DNA of 64,000 bases from Clostridium beijerinckii. GTDB taxonomy: Bacteria > Bacillota > Clostridia > Clostridiales > Clostridiaceae. The notes under the pieces are model-generated. The model searched no databases. It was not told the DNA's origin and saw only the letters and a list, made by a program, of their open reading frames with translations. Where the stretch lies: positions 3,558,001-3,622,000 of the forward strand of contig NZ_CP073653.1 of the NCBI RefSeq assembly GCF_018223745.1, in the 5' to 3' direction. Within the stretch, counting starts at the first letter, position 1. Each line of letters starts with the position of its first letter. The position numbers and the translations under genes were made by a program. Below are positions 1-9,108 of this stretch, in pieces.

Positions 1-377
1 CCAAACACTGCTCCAGCAGCTACACCAGCTAAAATTACTAAAGGAATTTCTAATACTGCTGGCAAATTTAATTTGATTCCAACTATTGTTGATGCAATTG
101 TACCTACTATATATTGACCTTCCGCTCCAATATTAAATAATCCTGTTTTAAAAGCAAATGCAACACTTAAACCAGTTAAAATAATAGGCGTAGCCTTAAT
201 AATTGTATTAGATATATATTTAGGTTTTGAAAAAATCCCTCCAAAAAGTGCACTAAAAGCATCTATAGGATTATAACCAGCAACACCTAGTACTATTGAT
301 GCAACAATAAATCCACAGAATATTGCAATGAATGTTGAAGTAACTGGTTTTTTAAGAATTTTTACTACTATCTTCAC
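1..377 (-). CDS. nupP: Nucleoside ABC transporter permease, partial
   Basis: Inner-membrane permease of a BmpA/Nup-type nucleoside importer. Only the first 125 codons are present; the 3' end lies beyond the window start. The start is a GTG at 375-377, with GGGAGG at 386-391 eight bases upstream. It overlaps the end of nupO by 26 bp, a sign of translational coupling. The visible part has a hydrophobic N-terminal helix (TSTFIAIFCGFIVASIVLG) and the family block FKTGLFNIGAEGQY followed by further hydrophobic segments. That block is typical of NupP/BmpC permeases. A second permease (NupQ type) would be expected next, outside the window. Confidence 0.88.
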   Translation of the reverse strand, partial: MKIVVKILKKPVTSTFIAIFCGFIVASIVLGVAGYNPIDAFSALFGGIFSKPKYISNTIIKATPIILTGLSVAFAFKTGLFNIGAEGQYIVGTIASTIVGIKLNLPAVLEIPLVILAGVAAGAVF

Positions 378-1902
378 TATGTTTACCTCCCGCCATTAGC
401 AAGCCTATTGTATTTTCATCAACTTCACCTTGTTTAAAAGCACCTACAATAGTTCCTTCCGAAATTACAGCTATAGTATCTGAAACATTCATAACTTCAT
501 CAAGTTCTAATGAAATTAAAAGAACAGCTTTTCCTTTATCTCTTTCTCTTATTAATGTTTTATGAACATATTCAATTGCTCCTACATCAAGTCCACGAGT
601 TGGCTGCACTGCAATTAATAAGTCCGGATCATTATATACTTCTCTTGCAATTATAACTTTTTGCTGATTTCCTCCTGATAGCCCTCTGATAGGTGATGAT
701 TCACAGTTATCAGGCCTTATATCATACTGATTTATAAGCTCCTTAGTATGAGCCATAATTTTATCTTTAACCAATAATCCATTCTTACAATATGGTTCAC
801 TTTTATATTTTTCTATTACCATATTTTCAGCAACACTAAAGTCTAGTACAAGCCCACGTTTTTGCCTGTCTTCATGTATTGTTGAAACTTTATTTTTGAT
901 AACGTTTTCCACTGTAGTATTTTGTATCTCTACTCCATTTATTTTAATGGTACCTTTTTCGGATTTAGCAAGACAAGTTATAGCTTCAATTAATTCTTTT
1001 TGTCCATTGCCGTCAATTCCTGCAATACCAACGATTTCACCTTTACGTACTTTAAGTGATAAATCTTTAACTGCATCTAACTTTCTTTCATCTTTTACAG
1101 TTAAATTATCTATTTCAAAAACAACCTCATCTGGTTTTGCAGTTTCTTTGTCAACGATTAACTTGACTGCATGACCAACCATCATTGTTGCAAGATCTTC
1201 TCTTGTTACTTCCTTAACATTTACTGTATCTATATATTTTCCTCTACGTATTATTGTACAAACATCAGAAGACTCCTTTATTTCTTTTAATTTGTGTGTA
1301 ATTATAATTATTGTTTTTCCATCAGCAATAAGGTTATGCATGATGCCTATTAAATCTTGAATTTCTTGTGGAGTAAGAACCGCTGTCGGCTCGTCCAATA
1401 TTAATAAATCAGCTCCACGATATAAAGCTTTTAATATTTCAATACGCTGTTGCATACCTACTGAAATATCTTCAATTTTTGCGTCTGGATCTACATCTAA
1501 TCCATACTTTTTAACAATGTTTAATATTTCTTCTCGGGCTTTTTTCATATCTAGTATTCCACATTTTTTTGTAATTTCACTACCTAACACTATATTTTGT
1601 GTTACTGTAAAATTTTCAACTAACATAAAGTGTTGATGAACCATTCCTATTCCATTTTCAATCGCTATATTAGGGTTTTTAATATTTATCTTTTCACCAT
1701 TAAGATATATTTCACCTTGATCAGCTTGATACAATCCATAAAGGATATTCATAAGGGTACTTTTGCCTGCACCATTTTCTCCTAGTAGTGCATGAATTGT
1801 ACCTTTTTTAATATCAAGGTTGATATTATCTAAAGCACAGAACGAGCCAAACGTTTTTGTAATCCCACGCATTTGTACTGCATATTGTTTGCTAATTTCC
1901 AT
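352..1902 (-). CDS. nupO: Nucleoside ABC transporter ATP-binding protein
   Basis: Energises nucleoside import together with the permease downstream and the lipoprotein encoded upstream. It is 516 aa with two ABC domains, the sugar/nucleoside-importer architecture. Domain 1 has Walker A GENGAGKST (about residue 41), signature SVGMQQR and Walker B LLILDEPTAVLTP. Domain 2 has a degenerate P-loop (GIDGNGQKE), signature LSGGNQQK and a Walker B region LIAVQPTRGLD in which the usual catalytic Glu is replaced. Asymmetry of this kind is normal in the family. GAGGAGG lies just upstream of the ATG. The 110-bp gap to bmpA carries a stem-loop. Confidence 0.93.
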   Translation of the reverse strand: MEISKQYAVQMRGITKTFGSFCALDNINLDIKKGTIHALLGENGAGKSTLMNILYGLYQADQGEIYLNGEKINIKNPNIAIENGIGMVHQHFMLVENFTVTQNIVLGSEITKKCGILDMKKAREEILNIVKKYGLDVDPDAKIEDISVGMQQRIEILKALYRGADLLILDEPTAVLTPQEIQDLIGIMHNLIADGKTIIIITHKLKEIKESSDVCTIIRRGKYIDTVNVKEVTREDLATMMVGHAVKLIVDKETAKPDEVVFEIDNLTVKDERKLDAVKDLSLKVRKGEIVGIAGIDGNGQKELIEAITCLAKSEKGTIKINGVEIQNTTVENVIKNKVSTIHEDRQKRGLVLDFSVAENMVIEKYKSEPYCKNGLLVKDKIMAHTKELINQYDIRPDNCESSPIRGLSGGNQQKVIIAREVYNDPDLLIAVQPTRGLDVGAIEYVHKTLIRERDKGKAVLLISLELDEVMNVSDTIAVISEGTIVGAFKQGEVDENTIGLLMAGGKHSEDSSKNS

Positions 1903-1925
1903 ACCTAATCCTCCTCTATTATATA

Positions 1926-1964
1926 AGGCTTTGCCGGCAAACCGTTAAGTTACCAGCAAAGCCT
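1926..1964 (-). promoter_or_regulatory. Intercistronic stem-loop between bmpA and nupO
   Basis: A 12-bp stem with one G-T wobble (1926-1937 pairs with 1953-1964) and a 15-nt loop. On the transcribed strand no run of T follows, so it does not look like a full terminator. In operons for binding-protein-dependent transporters such hairpins often protect the abundant binding-protein mRNA or reduce read-through. That role is inferred here. Confidence 0.55.
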
Positions 1965-2012
1965 ACCTCCACTACTGTCTTAATAGTTATTATCTACTTT
2001 AAGTTTAAATTA

Positions 2013-3065
2013 TTATTTTTTTAAAAAGTCATTGTAAGTTTGTTCATTGTAAGGTGGAACTATTGTACCAGCTTTAATCTTGTCTTGAACTTCCATAGTT
2101 GCTTTATATACTGCTGGATCCATATTTTTGTTTTCAGTCGGAATTCCTACAGCATTTTCTTTTAATCCATAAGTATAAGTTTTACCACCAATTTTATTTC
2201 CAGTCATAGCTTCTTTAGAAACATTTTCAACTGCAACACTTGCAAGTTTTAATGCTGATGTTAATACATTATCAGGAGCTAAATATGCTTGATCACGGTC
2301 AACACCTATTGCAAATTTATTTGCTTCTTTAGCTGCTTCAATTACACCTACACCAACTCCACCTGCTGCATGGAATACGATATCGCATCCTGATGAGAAC
2401 ATCTTGTTTGCAATTGCTTTACCTTTTGATGCATCAGAGAAACTTTCAGCATATTGAACATCTACAGTAATATCTTTACCTAATTCTTTTGATGCATATT
2501 GAACACCAGCTTGGTATCCATATTGGAATTGATCTATAATTCCACTTTTTATTCCTCCAACAAATCCAACTTTACCTGTTTTTGTTGTTTTAGCAGCTGC
2601 ATAGCCTACCATAAATGAAGGTTCTTGTGCATTAAACATAACTCCTGTAACATTAGCTGGAGTATCATCTCCATATGAATTATCAACTATAGCATAACTA
2701 ACATCTGGATTTGCTTTTGCTGCCTTTGTTATTGCATCTGACATTGCAAAACCAATACCCCAAACTACTTTATTACCAGCATCAACAGCTTTATCTAGAT
2801 TTGTAGCATAATCTGATTCTTGCTTGGATTCAAGATAGCTTACTTTACCTCCAGCATTATTCTTTTCAAAATTTTGCAATCCTTCCCATGAAGATTGATT
2901 GAAAGATTGGTCATTTACACCACCTGTATCAGTTACCATTGCAACTTTAAATTCCTTATTATCACCTGTAGTTCCTTTATCAGTTGTCTTGTTTCCACTT
3001 GATCCGCAACCAGCCATAGTTCCCATAATCATTGTTGTCATTAATAATGCAATTACTTTTTTCAT
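2013..3065 (-). CDS. bmpA: Nucleoside-binding lipoprotein, BmpA/Med family
   Basis: Extracellular substrate-binding lipoprotein that delivers nucleosides to the NupO/NupP importer. It is 350 aa. The signal peptide MKKVIALLMTTMIMGTMAGC ends in a lipobox with the lipidated Cys at residue 20, followed by a Ser/Gly/Thr linker. The mature part has the Bmp-family pattern VAMVTDTGGVNDQSFNQSSW, a GFVGGIKSG segment and FHAAGGVGVGVIEAAKE near the ligand pocket. The ATG has AGGAGG eight bases upstream. It lies between deoD and nupO on the same strand, linking uptake to phosphorolysis. Homologues are also named tmpC or nupN. Confidence 0.92.
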   Translation of the reverse strand: MKKVIALLMTTMIMGTMAGCGSSGNKTTDKGTTGDNKEFKVAMVTDTGGVNDQSFNQSSWEGLQNFEKNNAGGKVSYLESKQESDYATNLDKAVDAGNKVVWGIGFAMSDAITKAAKANPDVSYAIVDNSYGDDTPANVTGVMFNAQEPSFMVGYAAAKTTKTGKVGFVGGIKSGIIDQFQYGYQAGVQYASKELGKDITVDVQYAESFSDASKGKAIANKMFSSGCDIVFHAAGGVGVGVIEAAKEANKFAIGVDRDQAYLAPDNVLTSALKLASVAVENVSKEAMTGNKIGGKTYTYGLKENAVGIPTENKNMDPAVYKATMEVQDKIKAGTIVPPYNEQTYNDFLKK

Positions 3066-3088
3066 GATATTTCCTCCTATAAACTTTA

Positions 3089-3802
3089 TTATTTTGCTAT
3101 TTCAAGAGCAATTTTCATCATTTCTGTAAAACTTAATTGTCTATCTTCTGCTGAAAGTGATTCTCCTGTTAATACTGAGTCTGAAATTGTAAGTAAACAT
3201 AACGCATTCTTTCCTGCTTCTGCAGCATTCATATAAAGTGCAGCTGCTTCCATTTCTATTGCTAGGACTCCCATACTCTTCCACTTTTCTGTTGCTGTTT
3301 TATCAGCACTATAAAAAGTATCAGAAGATAGTATATTTCCTACAACAACATTTATATTGTTTTCTTTTGCTGCTTCAACTGCACTGCTAACTAAATCAAA
3401 ACTTGCAATAGGAGCAAAAGTTCCTGGCAGACTATATTGGTGTGCGTAATTAGAATTAGTAGATGCACCTAAACCGATTACAACATCACGTAAGTGCAAT
3501 TTCTCAGATATACTTCCTGCTGTTCCAATTCTAATAATATTATCTACACCATAGAAATTAAATAATTCATAGCTATAAATACCTATAGATGGCATTCCCA
3601 TGCCGCCTCCCATAACTGAGACACGTTTTCCTTTATAAGTTCCAGTATATCCAAGCATATTTCTTACTGTATTAAATTGAGTAACATCTTCAAGAAAATT
3701 TTCTGCAATAAATTTAGCTCTTAAAGGGTCTCCTGGCATTAATACTGTTTTTGCTATTTCTCCTAGCTTTGCCCCATTATGGGGAGTTGGTACATTTGTC
3801 AT
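3089..3802 (-). CDS. deoD: Purine nucleoside phosphorylase
   Basis: Cytosolic phosphorolysis of purine (deoxy)nucleosides to base plus (deoxy)ribose-1-phosphate, feeding DeoB. It is 237 aa, the usual size of hexameric DeoD. VLMPGDPLRAKFIAE lies near the N-terminus, with RIGTAGS, EMEAAALY and SDSVLTGE further on; GDP, R and E-M-E contact phosphate and ribose. I chose the ATG at 3802 because GGAGG lies eight bases upstream and the family's N-terminus starts close to it. An in-frame start at 3853 would add 17 atypical residues and overlap the upstream gene. Confidence 0.93.
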   Translation of the reverse strand: MTNVPTPHNGAKLGEIAKTVLMPGDPLRAKFIAENFLEDVTQFNTVRNMLGYTGTYKGKRVSVMGGGMGMPSIGIYSYELFNFYGVDNIIRIGTAGSISEKLHLRDVVIGLGASTNSNYAHQYSLPGTFAPIASFDLVSSAVEAAKENNINVVVGNILSSDTFYSADKTATEKWKSMGVLAIEMEAAALYMNAAEAGKNALCLLTISDSVLTGESLSAEDRQLSFTEMMKIALEIAK

Positions 3803-3827
3803 ATTTCTGTCCTCCAAAATCTTGTTT

Positions 3828-4511
3828 TTAATATTGTAAAATGTTCTTTTCACCTATTTTAATCTTCATTAGAACTGACTTTTTAAATAGCTCTGATGCA
3901 AATTGTATACAAGGCCCTCCTATTAGGGCTGCAATAACCGTTACAGCCCCTGCTTTTCCTCCTAGTATAAAACCAATTATAAGCGATGTAACATCACAAA
4001 TTATCTTTGCTGTTCTATATTGAGATTTCATTTTGTCTTTTAATATCATAGCTAAACTTGTAAAAGGATCTAATCCAATATTTATTGCTATAAAGATTCC
4101 TAATCCTGTAAACAGCATTAAGGATCCACATACAGAACTTAATATTCTCCACTCTAAAACATTAGGCAAATTCATATATTCATAAAACTTTGAACCTATC
4201 CCAACGAAGGTTCCCATTGGAATAGTATATATAAATGTTCCTATATTTATATACTTTCTGTTAATTAATAACGATAATATTATTATTGCGTAATTTACCA
4301 CATTTGTTGTCATTCCAAGTTCGCTTTGTGGAAGACCACTTGCACTGCGAACTCCATCATATAGAATTGCAACTGCATCATTTCCAAGCATTGCAGCTGA
4401 ATTAAATGCAATTCCAAATCCAACAAGGGAAACTCCAACTAACGCTATTAAAATATTTATAAGAAGAACTTTAAGTGATTTTTCCTTTAGCGTATTAACT
4501 GTACTCATCAT
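3828..4511 (-). CDS. YitT/YczE-type integral membrane protein
   Basis: A 227-aa protein with about five or six hydrophobic helices, for example LINILIALVGVSLVGFGIAF, FIYTIPMGTFVGIGSKFY and a central LMLFTGLGIFIAINIGLDPF. Helices separated by conserved Gly and a GLDPFTSL-type loop resemble the YczE/YyaS/YitT family, whose function is not established. It sits between deoB (24 bp) and deoD (25 bp) in the nucleoside operon, so a role in transport of a nucleoside, base or pentose is a reasonable guess from context. Either of two adjacent ATGs (4511 or 4508) could be the start; AGGAAGGAT lies upstream. Confidence 0.75.
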   Translation of the reverse strand: MMSTVNTLKEKSLKVLLINILIALVGVSLVGFGIAFNSAAMLGNDAVAILYDGVRSASGLPQSELGMTTNVVNYAIIILSLLINRKYINIGTFIYTIPMGTFVGIGSKFYEYMNLPNVLEWRILSSVCGSLMLFTGLGIFIAINIGLDPFTSLAMILKDKMKSQYRTAKIICDVTSLIIGFILGGKAGAVTVIAALIGGPCIQFASELFKKSVLMKIKIGEKNILQY

Positions 4512-4535
4512 TAGTTAAATATCCTTCCTGTAATA

Positions 4536-5726
4536 CTATACTAACTTGCTTAGTACTGATTCACCAATTGTATTCTCAGGCATCTTTACTCCAAAGTTTT
4601 CTGCTATTGTAGCACCAATTGCTGCAAAACTATCGCTTGTTTCCATTAAACCACTTTCAGTCATAGATGGAGAATAAGCTAAGAAAGGAACATGTTCACG
4701 TGTATGATCTGATCCTTTATAAGTTGGATCATTACCATGGTCTGCTGTAATGATTAATAAATCATCTTCTTTTAATTTATCTAATACTTTTCCTAAATTA
4801 ACATCAAACTTTTCTAATTCTTCAGCATAACCAACTGGATTTCTTCTGTGTCCCCATAAAGCATCAAAGTCTACTAAGTTAACAAAGCACGATCCTTTAA
4901 ATTCTTTATCCATTATTTCTAAAGTTTGTTCCATTCCATGAACAGAACTTTTTGATTTATTTGATTCTGTTATACCTTCACCATCAAATATATCGTTTAT
5001 TTTTCCAACTGATATTGAAGCAAATCCATTATCTTTTAATGCATTCAATGCAGTAGCTCCATATGGTTTTAAAGCATAATCATGTCTATTACTTGTACGT
5101 TTGAATTCACCTTTTTTCATTCCTAAATATGGTCTTGCAATAACTCTTCCAACTTTCCATTCATCTTTAAGAGTTAATTCTCTTGCAATTTCACAGCAAC
5201 GATAAAGTTCATCTAACCCAAAAGTTTCTTCATGACCACATATTTGTAAAACAGAATCAGCTGAAGTATAAACGATCATATCTCCTGTTTTTATTTGATG
5301 TTCACCAAGTTCATCTAATATTTCTGTTCCACTAGCACTTTTATTTCCAACTATTTTATGACCTGTTCTTTTTTCAAGTTCATCTAATAGCTCTTGTGGA
5401 AAACCTGTATCAGTAAATGTTTGGAATGGTGTTTCTATTTTTAGCCCCATCATTTCCCAGTGGCCAGTCATTGTATCTTTTCCAACACTTGCTTCTCTCA
5501 TCTTCATAAAATGAGCTAAAGGTTTTTCAACTGCTTCAACATGTTTGATTGGATGTAAATTAGCTAGCCCTAACTTTTGTAAGTTTGGAATCTTAAATTC
5601 ATCTACCGACTCTGATATATGCCCAAGTGTATCTACACCAACATCACCATACTCTTTTGAATCACTCATTTCTCCAATTCCAAGTGAATCTATTACTATT
5701 GTGAAAATTCTATTATATTTCTTCAT
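4536..5726 (-). CDS. deoB: Phosphopentomutase
   Basis: Converts (deoxy)ribose-1-phosphate from the phosphorylases to the 5-phosphate. It is 396 aa, full length for DeoB. It belongs to the alkaline-phosphatase superfamily. Metal-binding regions are visible: [15 protein letters not shown] at the N-terminus, [11 protein letters not shown] (the phosphorylated Thr lies in this segment), and the C-terminal [20 protein letters not shown] with [18 protein letters not shown] precedes the ATG. It lies between cdd and the YitT-like gene. Confidence 0.95.
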   Translation of the reverse strand: MKKYNRIFTIVIDSLGIGEMSDSKEYGDVGVDTLGHISESVDEFKIPNLQKLGLANLHPIKHVEAVEKPLAHFMKMREASVGKDTMTGHWEMMGLKIETPFQTFTDTGFPQELLDELEKRTGHKIVGNKSASGTEILDELGEHQIKTGDMIVYTSADSVLQICGHEETFGLDELYRCCEIARELTLKDEWKVGRVIARPYLGMKKGEFKRTSNRHDYALKPYGATALNALKDNGFASISVGKINDIFDGEGITESNKSKSSVHGMEQTLEIMDKEFKGSCFVNLVDFDALWGHRRNPVGYAEELEKFDVNLGKVLDKLKEDDLLIITADHGNDPTYKGSDHTREHVPFLAYSPSMTESGLMETSDSFAAIGATIAENFGVKMPENTIGESVLSKLV

Positions 5727-5802
5727 AACTCCATCCTTTCAAAACTAATATAAGTTTATATTTCATTTTATATTTAATACTTATTCCCAAATTAAAATTT
5801 TA

Positions 5803-6204
5803 TTATTTTAGATCTTCCTCTGTAAAGGACATTGGTAATAATTCTTCGATATCAGTAATTTTTTCAGTCTTTTTATTAGATAAAACTATTGGAGTATGTT
5901 TTTCTAATAATTCAACTAAAACTTGCCTGCATGCACCACAAGGAGTTGCTAGCGTATTTCCATCACTTACAATGGCAATTGCTTTTACATCCTCTTTACG
6001 ATATCCATTTGAATATGCTTGAAAGATTGCATTTCTCTCTGCACAATTTGTTAAACCATAAGATGCATTTTCAATGTTTGCTCCTATAAAGTATTTATTA
6101 TCTTTAGTAACAACACAAGAACCAACCTTATACTTTGAATAAGGAGAATATGCATTTTCCATAGCTCTAAAAGCTCTTTCTAAAATATCTTCATACTCTT
6201 TCAT
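5803..6204 (-). CDS. cdd: Cytidine deaminase
   Basis: Deaminates cytidine and deoxycytidine to uridine forms, which the adjacent uridine phosphorylase can use. It is 133 aa, the size of the homotetrameric bacterial enzyme. The zinc and catalytic motifs are intact: NCAERNAIF (C-A-E with catalytic Glu) and TPCGACRQVL (P-C-x-x-C). The substrate segment YSPYSKYKVGSCV is also present. AAAGGAA lies upstream of the ATG. The gap to udp is 33 bp. Confidence 0.95.
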   Translation of the reverse strand: MKEYEDILERAFRAMENAYSPYSKYKVGSCVVTKDNKYFIGANIENASYGLTNCAERNAIFQAYSNGYRKEDVKAIAIVSDGNTLATPCGACRQVLVELLEKHTPIVLSNKKTEKITDIEELLPMSFTEEDLK

Positions 6205-6237
6205 TTTATATTCCTTTCCAAAAGATCAAACACTTTC

Positions 6238-7023
6238 TTATTTAGTTTCTCTCTCTTTGTCAGCTTTTATTAATTTTCTAATTCCTTCAATTGCAACTTC
6301 TATAGCTGTTTCTGTATCATGTACTTGTAGATTTTCAAGTCCTGCCTTTTCACGTTCTTGATTTGCAACAACTAAAAACACTGAACCTACTCTTACTTTT
6401 AAATAGCTTCCTACTACAAATAAAGCTGCTGATTCCATTTCAGAAGCAAGACATCCGCATTTCATCCATGCATCCCACTTATTTAAAAGGTCATAACTTA
6501 CTGGTTTAGTTTCTGGAGAATGTTGACCATAAAATGAATCTTTACATTGAACTACTCCAACATGATAATTTTTATTTAAATCTTTAGATGCTTGCACAAG
6601 TAGACTTGCAACATCGAAGTTTGCAATAGCTGGAAATTCAATTGGCGCATATTCTTTACTAGTACCTTCTGCTCTAATTGCACCAGTAGCAATAACTACA
6701 TCTCCACCTTTAACATTTATATCCATTCCGCCACATGTACCAACTCTTACGAAAGTATCTGCTCCGCAATTTACTAGTTCTTCTAATGCTATAGCAGCTG
6801 ATGGTCCACCAATTCCTGTTGAAGTAACACTTACTTTTACACCATCTAAAAATCCAGTGTAAGTAACATACTCTCTATTATCAGCAATTAATTTCGGATC
6901 ATCAAAGTATGCAGCAATCTTTTTACATCTCTTTGGATCCCCTGGTAATATTACGTATTTACCTACATCTCCTTCTCTCACATCTATATGATATTGTTTC
7001 CCAGAACCTTGTGAATAATTCAT
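6238..7023 (-). CDS. udp: Uridine phosphorylase
   Basis: Phosphorolysis of uridine and probably deoxyuridine to uracil plus pentose-1-phosphate. It is 261 aa in the NP-I family. [18 protein letters not shown], the phosphate-site VRVGTCGGM, and [12 protein letters not shown] (the M-E-S residues that bind ribose) are visible. It is the first gene of the leftward operon. GGAGG at 7031-7035 precedes the ATG. The 5' leader is about 110 nt from the predicted transcription start. Confidence 0.92.
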   Translation of the reverse strand: MNYSQGSGKQYHIDVREGDVGKYVILPGDPKRCKKIAAYFDDPKLIADNREYVTYTGFLDGVKVSVTSTGIGGPSAAIALEELVNCGADTFVRVGTCGGMDINVKGGDVVIATGAIRAEGTSKEYAPIEFPAIANFDVASLLVQASKDLNKNYHVGVVQCKDSFYGQHSPETKPVSYDLLNKWDAWMKCGCLASEMESAALFVVGSYLKVRVGSVFLVVANQEREKAGLENLQVHDTETAIEVAIEGIRKLIKADKERETK

Positions 7024-7102
7024 TATAATACCTCCATTTATTTCACGATTCGCTTTCAGAATACGGTTTCAACATTACGTTAAAAAATGTTGGACATCCT
7101 TA

Positions 7103-7113
7103 ATACTTGTCTA
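7103..7113. promoter_or_regulatory. Putative GntR operator half-site in the udp leader
   Basis: An 11-bp motif, ATACTTGTCTA, identical to positions 7363-7373 in front of the divergent GntR gene, where it forms the left half of a near-palindrome. Here the right half is degenerate. It lies about 20-30 nt downstream of the predicted operon start site, where a bound repressor could block elongation. The assignment is inferred from the shared motif. Confidence 0.5.
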
Positions 7114-7140
7114 TTAAGTTGTATTATTGTTTGTACTCAA

Positions 7141-7169
7141 AGAATAGCATGTCTGTTATTTCATGTCAA
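7141..7169 (-). promoter_or_regulatory. Strong SigA-type promoter of the nucleoside operon
   Basis: On the minus strand: -35 TTGACA (7169-7164), 17-bp spacer, and extended -10 TGCTATTCT (-10 hexamer 7146-7141). Initiation is expected near 7134. It matches the consensus closely and is correctly placed for the udp-to-nupP operon. Confidence 0.75.
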
Positions 7170-7285
7170 GCATTTTATTCATGATAAATTCCGAAAATTC
7201 ATTCAATTTAAAAACTATACCAAAAGCCTGTTGGTACAAGCTTTTAGAAGGACAGGCTGTGCACAAAATAACCATAATAATTTGA

Positions 7286-7315
7286 TTGCCAATATTGTTT
7301 AATTAACGTTATAAT
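7286..7315 (+). promoter_or_regulatory. Promoter of the GntR regulator gene
   Basis: TTGCCA at 7286-7291, an 18-bp spacer, and TATAAT at 7310-7315, about 90 bp before the regulator's ATG. The operator-like dyad at 7363-7379 lies downstream of the predicted start site, consistent with autorepression. Confidence 0.55.
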
Positions 7316-7362
7316 TAAGTATAAAACAAATATTTCAGTTGAAAATTTGTAATTCAATATGT

Positions 7363-7379
7363 ATACTTGTCTAGACAGG
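7363..7379. promoter_or_regulatory. Putative GntR operator (near-palindrome)
   Basis: The core CTTGTCTAGACAGG is a 14-bp near-perfect dyad centred on CTAG. It lies 29 bp upstream of the GntR start codon and shares 11 bp with 7103-7113 in the udp leader. Its form (T-G-T-C-T-A-G-A-C-A) suits a HutC/UTRA-type regulator. Confidence 0.6.
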
Positions 7380-7407
7380 GTTATATCTGTAGAAAGGTGA
7401 TATTTTT

Positions 7408-8148
7408 ATGAATGATGAATTTGATATAGTTGAAAAGCCAAAAGAATTAAGATATGTAAGTGTATATAATCAACTTTTTAAAATGATAAATGAAGGTACT
7501 TTTCCAGAAGGAAGTAGATTACCCTCTGAACCTGAACTATCTAAATTAATTGGTGTTAGTAGAACTACGCTAAGACAGGCACTTGCACTACTACAAGATG
7601 ATGGATTAGTAAATAATATAAGAGGTAAGGGAAATTTTATAGTAAAATCTAAGCCTAAAAAAGATCTTGGTTTAGAAACAATGGGACACCCCGTATACAA
7701 GTGCATAAATGATGTCATTGATGAAGTTAAAATTCAATTAAGAATAGAGCCATCTACTGACTATTTTAATCAAATTCTTGTAAAGAAAACTGCTGCTGTA
7801 GTATTAATAGATAGATGGTATAAATCTGAAGGTCAAGCTATAGCTTATACGTTTACTTTATTGCCAATTGAAACTATTTCAAAATTTAATCTTGATTTAA
7901 ACAATGAGGATATGATTTTAGAATTTCTAGAAAGAGATATTTACGAAATATCTAGTGATATATTAGTTGAAATAAAGTACTCAACTTCTGGAAACTTTGC
8001 TGCTAAAACGTATCCAATTTCGCCAGAAAATCAATTTCATCTTATACAGGAAACTCTTTATAAAGATTCTGAATTTCCTATTGCTTCTAATAAGCATTAT
8101 TTACCGATAAAAACAAGTTCAATTAAGTTTCATCCTAAAAAACAATAG
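7408..8148 (+). CDS. GntR-family regulator (HutC/UTRA subfamily)
   Basis: A 246-aa cytosolic repressor. The N-terminal winged helix shows FPEGSRLPSEPELSKLIGVS, RTTLRQAL and a wing RGKGNFIV (about residues 20-80). A UTRA effector domain (about 95-240) follows, ending HLIQETLYKDSEFPIASNKH. Divergent transcription from the nucleoside operon and the shared operator motif suggest it controls nucleoside uptake and breakdown, probably released by a sugar phosphate or nucleoside. The effector is not known. AGAAAGGTG precedes the ATG. Confidence 0.87.
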   Translation: MNDEFDIVEKPKELRYVSVYNQLFKMINEGTFPEGSRLPSEPELSKLIGVSRTTLRQALALLQDDGLVNNIRGKGNFIVKSKPKKDLGLETMGHPVYKCINDVIDEVKIQLRIEPSTDYFNQILVKKTAAVVLIDRWYKSEGQAIAYTFTLLPIETISKFNLDLNNEDMILEFLERDIYEISSDILVEIKYSTSGNFAAKTYPISPENQFHLIQETLYKDSEFPIASNKHYLPIKTSSIKFHPKKQ

Positions 8149-8164
8149 GTTAATTATAGATACC

Positions 8165-8385
8165 CAAAATTTATGTAGTAACTTACCGAAATCATAAATA
8201 TTTTGATTCCGAAAAACTATGAAAATATCGCTGAAAGTTCTAAGCGGCAGGTTGTATCCACTTTAGCATGCTCCCACTTTTAGTGTGACAAGCTAAAATG
8301 GAACAACCTACAGCTAAGAGCCTTTAACAGCTCATTTTCAAATGTTTTCTCCACAAATATATTTATGATTTCTAGTGAAGATATA
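8165..8385 (+). repeat. Dispersed hairpin repeat, copy A
   Basis: The inner stem pairs about 8248-8268 with 8291-8309. The outer stem pairs the GCTGAAAG region (8230) with the TTTAACAGC region (8321-8331). Copy B at 11797-11990 is the same element inverted. The loop and flanks are conserved, while part of the inner stem differs in both arms so that pairing is kept. It could be a structured RNA or a mobile inverted-repeat element. No transposase is nearby. Confidence 0.65.
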
Positions 8386-8440
8386 AACTTAAATTTTTAT
8401 AAACTTTGTAAACGTATTTATAATGATAGGTTAAATCCCT

Positions 8441-8625
8441 AAGTTGTTTATCTATATAGATAAGCCAATTACAAGTTAGATTTATACTGTGAAATATATC
8501 CTAACTAGAAATGGGTAATATACTTTTGTGGAATGTTTCATTGGTAATTTTGATGGATGTGATTCATTTCGGCGAGTTATATGCATAAGTTCAAGTCTTA
8601 GTTGAGTTATCTATATTATGAATAA
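8441..8625 (+). repeat. Dispersed repeat, internally deleted copy
   Basis: Matches the reverse complement of 26890-27245 in three blocks: TATATCCTAACTAGAAATG, then GGAATGTTTCATTGGTAATT and its continuation, then TTTCGGCGAGTTAT and its continuation. About 20 bp and about 170 bp are missing between blocks. The last block also occurs at 11986-12036. A vestigial reading frame (VECFIGNFDGCD) remains at about 8529-8603. Confidence 0.65.
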
Positions 8626-9108
8626 TTATAAAATAGCATTTGTTTTGTAATTATTGTATTTTAATCTCTCAAACCATATGCTTTAGGAATTAAAATAAGA
8701 ATGATTTATTAAAATTAATAAATCATTCTAAGTTTGTCGTGAAATTTATTTAATAAGGAGAAATAATATTTCAACTACACTATATTATATACTATAGAAT
8801 AAGCGCTTGAATCGTGTTAAAAATCAAGAAATTTATTTTGAGCATATTAATATTATCCATAGCGATTTAAAGAAATGGGCGAATTTGTTTAATGTTGCTG
8901 CAATAAAATATATAAGCAAAATTATACTAAATGGCCCAAAGTAACGAAAAACATTCATGTATTAAAATAAAGGATTTAAAAAATAGAGATCCATTATATG
9001 TACAATATGCGTTATATTTTGCAAATTATGTTATAATAAGTGTTATTAAAAACTGTAATCTAATAAACAATATTTAATTATTACGTATTTATAGGATGGA
9101 GAATATAT

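Larger units (their letters stand above)
8149..9108. other. 960-bp intergenic region, mostly repeats and hairpins
   Basis: No convincing gene. It contains a long imperfect hairpin repeat (8165-8385), a deletion derivative of another dispersed repeat (8441-8625), and an isolated perfect 13-bp hairpin (8698-8710 with 8717-8729, loop 6 nt). AT-rich DNA follows with a TATAAT at 9032-9037 that may serve the next gene. Confidence 0.6.

Noticed and set aside
896..1174. Plus-strand ORF inside nupO and similar antisense ORFs in real genes
   Set aside because: They lie fully inside well-supported genes on the other strand, have no SD, and encode nothing recognisable.
1921..1967. Purine or other riboswitch in the nucleoside operon
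   Set aside because: The only structure is a simple hairpin between genes. The udp leader shows no conserved aptamer elements.
7087..7302. 71-codon ORF between udp and the GntR gene
   Set aside because: It overlaps the promoter and operator region, lacks an SD, and has no recognisable protein content.
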